Positions 5,328 through 6,614 of a DNA stretch of 6,614 nucleotides are shown piece after piece. A model generated the notes under the pieces. It ran no database searches, was not told where the DNA came from, and saw only the letters and a list, made by a program, of their open reading frames with translations. The translations under genes and the position numbers were made by a program. The stretch lies in the NCBI GenBank assembly GCA_034430415.1, contig DAOUEN010000068.1, positions 1 to 6,614 on the forward strand, written 5' to 3'. Numbering within the stretch: the stretch's first letter is position 1; each line of letters starts with the position of its first letter. Origin of the DNA: JADFUZ01 sp034430415. Lineage in GTDB: Bacteria > Chloroflexota > Dehalococcoidia > GIF9 > AB-539-J10.

Positions 5328-5638
5328 TTGTGGTTACTGTCGAGCAGATAGAGGGGAGAAGAATAACGGAGACCATGGGTCTGGTTAGAGGGAGCACCAT
5401 CAGGGCCAGACATGTTGGCCATGATATCATGGCAGCGCTGAGAAGCATCGTTGGAGGCGAGATCAGAGACTACACTTTGATGCTTGCACAAGCTCGGGAA
5501 GAGGCACTTCAGAGAATGATAGACCAAGCTGGGAAACTGGGCGCCAATGCAATCGTAGGTGCCAGATTTGTGACCTCGATGGTGTTGTCCGGAGCCGCTG
5601 AGATAGTAGCGTATGGGACAGCAGTAAAAGTCGTGTGA
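5324..5638 (+). CDS. YbjQ / UPF0145 (DUF74) family protein
   Basis: A 104-residue soluble protein of the YbjQ family, small proteins thought to assemble into pentameric rings; the function is not established, though the fold has been described as heavy-metal-binding-like. Family features are IVVTVEQIEG at the N-terminus, GLVRGSTIRA (19-28), VGGE (43-46), an AREEAL helix (58-62), LGANAIVG (72-79) and the closing YGTAVKV (97-103). Length matches the family (about 105). The GTG start at 5324 follows from the ribosome binding site and the usual family N-terminus. It overlaps the upstream membrane-protein gene by 4 bases and is the last gene of the operon; the next gene converges on it 39 bases later. 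Confidence 0.9.
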   Translation: MIVVTVEQIEGRRITETMGLVRGSTIRARHVGHDIMAALRSIVGGEIRDYTLMLAQAREEALQRMIDQAGKLGANAIVGARFVTSMVLSGAAEIVAYGTAVKVV

Positions 5639-5677
5639 GTCTCATGGTGCCACTCAGGCGATGTGGCGTATCTGCCC

Positions 5678-5923
5678 CTAGCCACGCATTCTCACGCTAC
5701 TGGTTATGTTGATCTGTATAGGTTGTCCGCATTTGGGGCAAGCAACTTCCAGGGTTAGCGGCTTTTCCATTACTCTTTCCACAAGAGACGTCATTACCGA
5801 GTCCAAATTGTCGAGTCTCTCATCTAGCATCTCGAGGCGTTTGCCCAGTTGCTCTATGGCAAGCCCCGAGGTAACTTGAGCAACTGGAGTCGGATTTGGA
5901 GTAGGATTGTCCTCCAAGGCCAA
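5678..5923 (-). CDS. Coiled-coil protein with one CPxCG zinc knuckle, function unknown
   Basis: An 81-residue protein I do not recognise. A Pro/Thr-rich N-terminus (6-14) leads into an uninterrupted heptad pattern with Ile23, Leu26, Leu30, Leu33, Leu37, Leu40, Met44, Leu47 and Val51 at a/d positions, so a parallel coiled coil is likely. The C-terminal part has ACPKCGQPIQI with Cys62 and Cys65, half of a zinc-ribbon site; a dimer could supply four cysteines. The TTG start at 5923 begins 1 base after the stop of the upstream gene, with AGAGG about 8 bases before it, so translation is coupled. Regular structure, tight spacing and the lack of any other gene here support a real gene. It converges with the YbjQ gene, and no strong terminator is visible in the 39-base gap. 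Confidence 0.72.
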   Translation of the reverse strand: MALEDNPTPNPTPVAQVTSGLAIEQLGKRLEMLDERLDNLDSVMTSLVERVMEKPLTLEVACPKCGQPIQINITSSVRMRG

Positions 5924-5924
5924 T

Positions 5925-6245
5925 CTATAAGCCTCTCTCGACTACGCCTAGAGCTTCCAGCTCGGGTTTGTCTTTCTCGATCAGCTTCTCAATTTGGTCA
6001 GAGACAGTACGCTCCAAGTACTTGCGGAAGGCTTCCTTCGCTGCGGGTGAGGACCTCACGGTGTCCTTGACTTTCTGCCACTCGTCGTTGATCACTTCGC
6101 TAATCTGTTCAGGGCTTACCGGCTTGTTGCCCTCGCATATGTCCTCTACGTTGTCCAGGACTCTAGTTAGCATGCTTCTCTTCATGCGGTCGAAAGAGAA
6201 CACTTCTTCCCAGGTATATGGTTGCTCTGTTTTTCTCTCCAGCAT
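5925..6245 (-). CDS. Small charged helical protein, function unknown
   Basis: A 106-residue soluble protein with no family I recognise. It is rich in Glu, Lys, Asp and Arg and appears mostly helical: residues 12-38 (one helix with FSFDRMKRSML), 44-65 (SPEQISEVINDEWQKVKDTV), and 66-95 (AAKEAFRKYLERTV then a Lys/Glu-rich stretch). It has no signal peptide, membrane segment or Cys cluster. The ATG at 6245 is set by GGAGG (6255-6259 on the complement) with a 9-base spacer; another ATG nearer that site is out of frame. A good promoter lies upstream. It is followed after 1 base by the coiled-coil/CPxCG gene, so the two probably form a pair. It is divergent from the EF-Tu domain-II-like gene. Confidence 0.8.
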   Translation of the reverse strand: MLERKTEQPYTWEEVFSFDRMKRSMLTRVLDNVEDICEGNKPVSPEQISEVINDEWQKVKDTVRSSPAAKEAFRKYLERTVSDQIEKLIEKDKPELEALGVVERGL

Positions 6246-6272
6246 AGTTCATTACCTCCGGTCAGTATTGCT

Positions 6273-6282
6273 TTGATATCAA
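6273..6282. promoter_or_regulatory. Palindrome TTGATATCAA at the minus-strand start site
   Basis: A perfect 10-bp palindrome directly downstream of the minus-strand -10, where transcription should begin (about 6277). That position suits a repressor operator for the two-gene minus operon. Ten bases is short, so chance is possible. Confidence 0.35.
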
Positions 6283-6283
6283 T

Positions 6284-6312
6284 ATCTTAGGTTTAAGCGC
6301 ACGGTGTGTCAA
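6284..6312 (-). promoter_or_regulatory. Sigma70-type promoter of the two-gene minus operon
   Basis: Read on the complement: a perfect -35 TTGACA (6307-6312), a 17-base spacer, and -10 TAAGAT (6284-6289, 4 of 6). Transcription would start near 6277, about 30 bases before the ATG at 6245. Confidence 0.7.
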
Positions 6313-6332
6313 GGCATGCGAGGCTTCATGTG

Positions 6333-6361
6333 TTGATTTTGGCAGTAAGGTGGTATACATT
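6333..6361 (+). promoter_or_regulatory. Putative promoter of the EF-Tu domain-II-like gene
   Basis: TTGATT (6333-6338) and TACATT (6356-6361) are 17 bases apart, each 4 of 6 to consensus. TATACA at 6354-6359 is an alternative -10. It lies back to back with the minus-strand promoter, 20 bases away. Confidence 0.45.
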
Positions 6362-6388
6362 ATTCTCATAGGAAGGAGGTATTCTGAA

Positions 6389-6614
6389 ATGCCAGAACTG
6401 GAAGTCGGCAAGGTGGTAGACTTCTTTGCCAAACCTGTAGTCGCTGGCGTGGAGCTAACAGGTACATTGAAACAAGGCGACACAGTCCGTATCGCTGGCG
6501 CCACCACAGAGATGGAGTTCGTTTTGGAGTCCATGCAGATCGACCGTGTTGACATGGCTGAAGCCAAGGCTGGTGATGTTATCGGCATAAAGGTCTCTGA
6601 GCGGGTGAGGCGAG
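6389..6614 (+). CDS. Stand-alone EF-Tu domain-II-like protein, 3'-truncated by window edge
   Basis: The frame stays open to the window end, giving 75 codons. It starts at ATG 6389 behind an excellent ribosome binding site, AAGGAGGT (6373-6380), with an 8-base spacer. The protein matches domain II (the beta-barrel) of EF-Tu/IF2-type GTPases: GTLKQGDTVRIAG (25-37), a VLESMQIDR strand (45-53) and AEAKAGDVIGIKV (57-69). There is no GTPase domain: the start codon lies just before the barrel, and non-coding promoter DNA precedes it. Small proteins of this kind, about 85 residues and usually annotated as translation elongation factor-like, are known in bacteria and archaea. I expect only about 10 more residues beyond the edge, but a longer protein cannot be excluded. 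Its role is unknown; tRNA or ribosome contact is a guess from the fold. Confidence 0.82.
   Translation, partial: MPELEVGKVVDFFAKPVVAGVELTGTLKQGDTVRIAGATTEMEFVLESMQIDRVDMAEAKAGDVIGIKVSERVRR

Noticed and set aside
6262..6588. Open frame on the - strand covering the start of the EF-Tu-like gene
   Set aside because: Ser/Thr-rich shadow of the + strand gene with no ribosome binding site, and it crosses both divergent promoters.
1..6614. CRISPR array or insertion sequence
   Set aside because: I found no regularly spaced repeats, no transposase and no terminal inverted repeats with target duplications.

Overview
The window is a compact, gene-dense bacterial chromosome segment of roughly 50% GC. 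It has strong AGGAGG-type ribosome binding sites, frequent GTG/TTG starts and tRNAs without an encoded CCA end. The gene set fits an anaerobic or sediment bacterium: a 3-hydroxyacyl-CoA dehydrogenase/enoyl-CoA hydratase pair, a single-type Xer recombinase, a two-domain NAD synthetase, a YbjQ protein and a stand-alone EF-Tu domain-II-like protein. My best guess is Chloroflexota (Dehalococcoidia-like). This rests on general resemblance of the proteins and is not proven.

Layout. 1-1513 (+): the 3' part of a 3-hydroxyacyl-CoA dehydrogenase gene, then an intact enoyl-CoA hydratase, two consecutive steps of acyl-CoA oxidation or crotonyl-CoA metabolism. 1599-1755 (+): two tRNA genes, Gly(TCC) and a CAT-anticodon tRNA (elongator Met or Ile2). 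1756-2175: about 420 bases without a credible gene, holding several hairpins and, at its right end, a very G-rich + strand. 2176-3194 (+): a sigma70-type promoter, a 28-bp dif-like inverted repeat (11-6-11) and an intact XerC/D-type tyrosine recombinase. 3195-3366: an untranslated, hairpin-rich spacer. 3367-5638 (+): an extended -10 promoter and a three-gene operon: nadE, a two-helix membrane protein and a YbjQ/UPF0145 protein, with an 8-base gap and then a 4-base overlap. 5678-6245 (-): two small unrecognised genes, one a charged helical protein and one a coiled coil with a single CPxCG knuckle. 6246-6388: divergent promoters. 6389-end (+): the start of a stand-alone EF-Tu domain-II-like protein, cut by the window edge.

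Two observations stand out. First, a dif-like site with 10 of 11 matching arm positions lies between the start of transcription and the ribosome binding site of the recombinase gene. This suggests a single-recombinase chromosome-resolution module in which the enzyme's own target site may also act as its operator. Second, the NadE protein keeps an apparently intact synthetase domain and the Glu and Lys residues of its nitrilase-type glutaminase domain, but the catalytic Cys is Gly. This points to a two-domain NAD synthetase that has lost glutamine use, or has moved its nucleophile.
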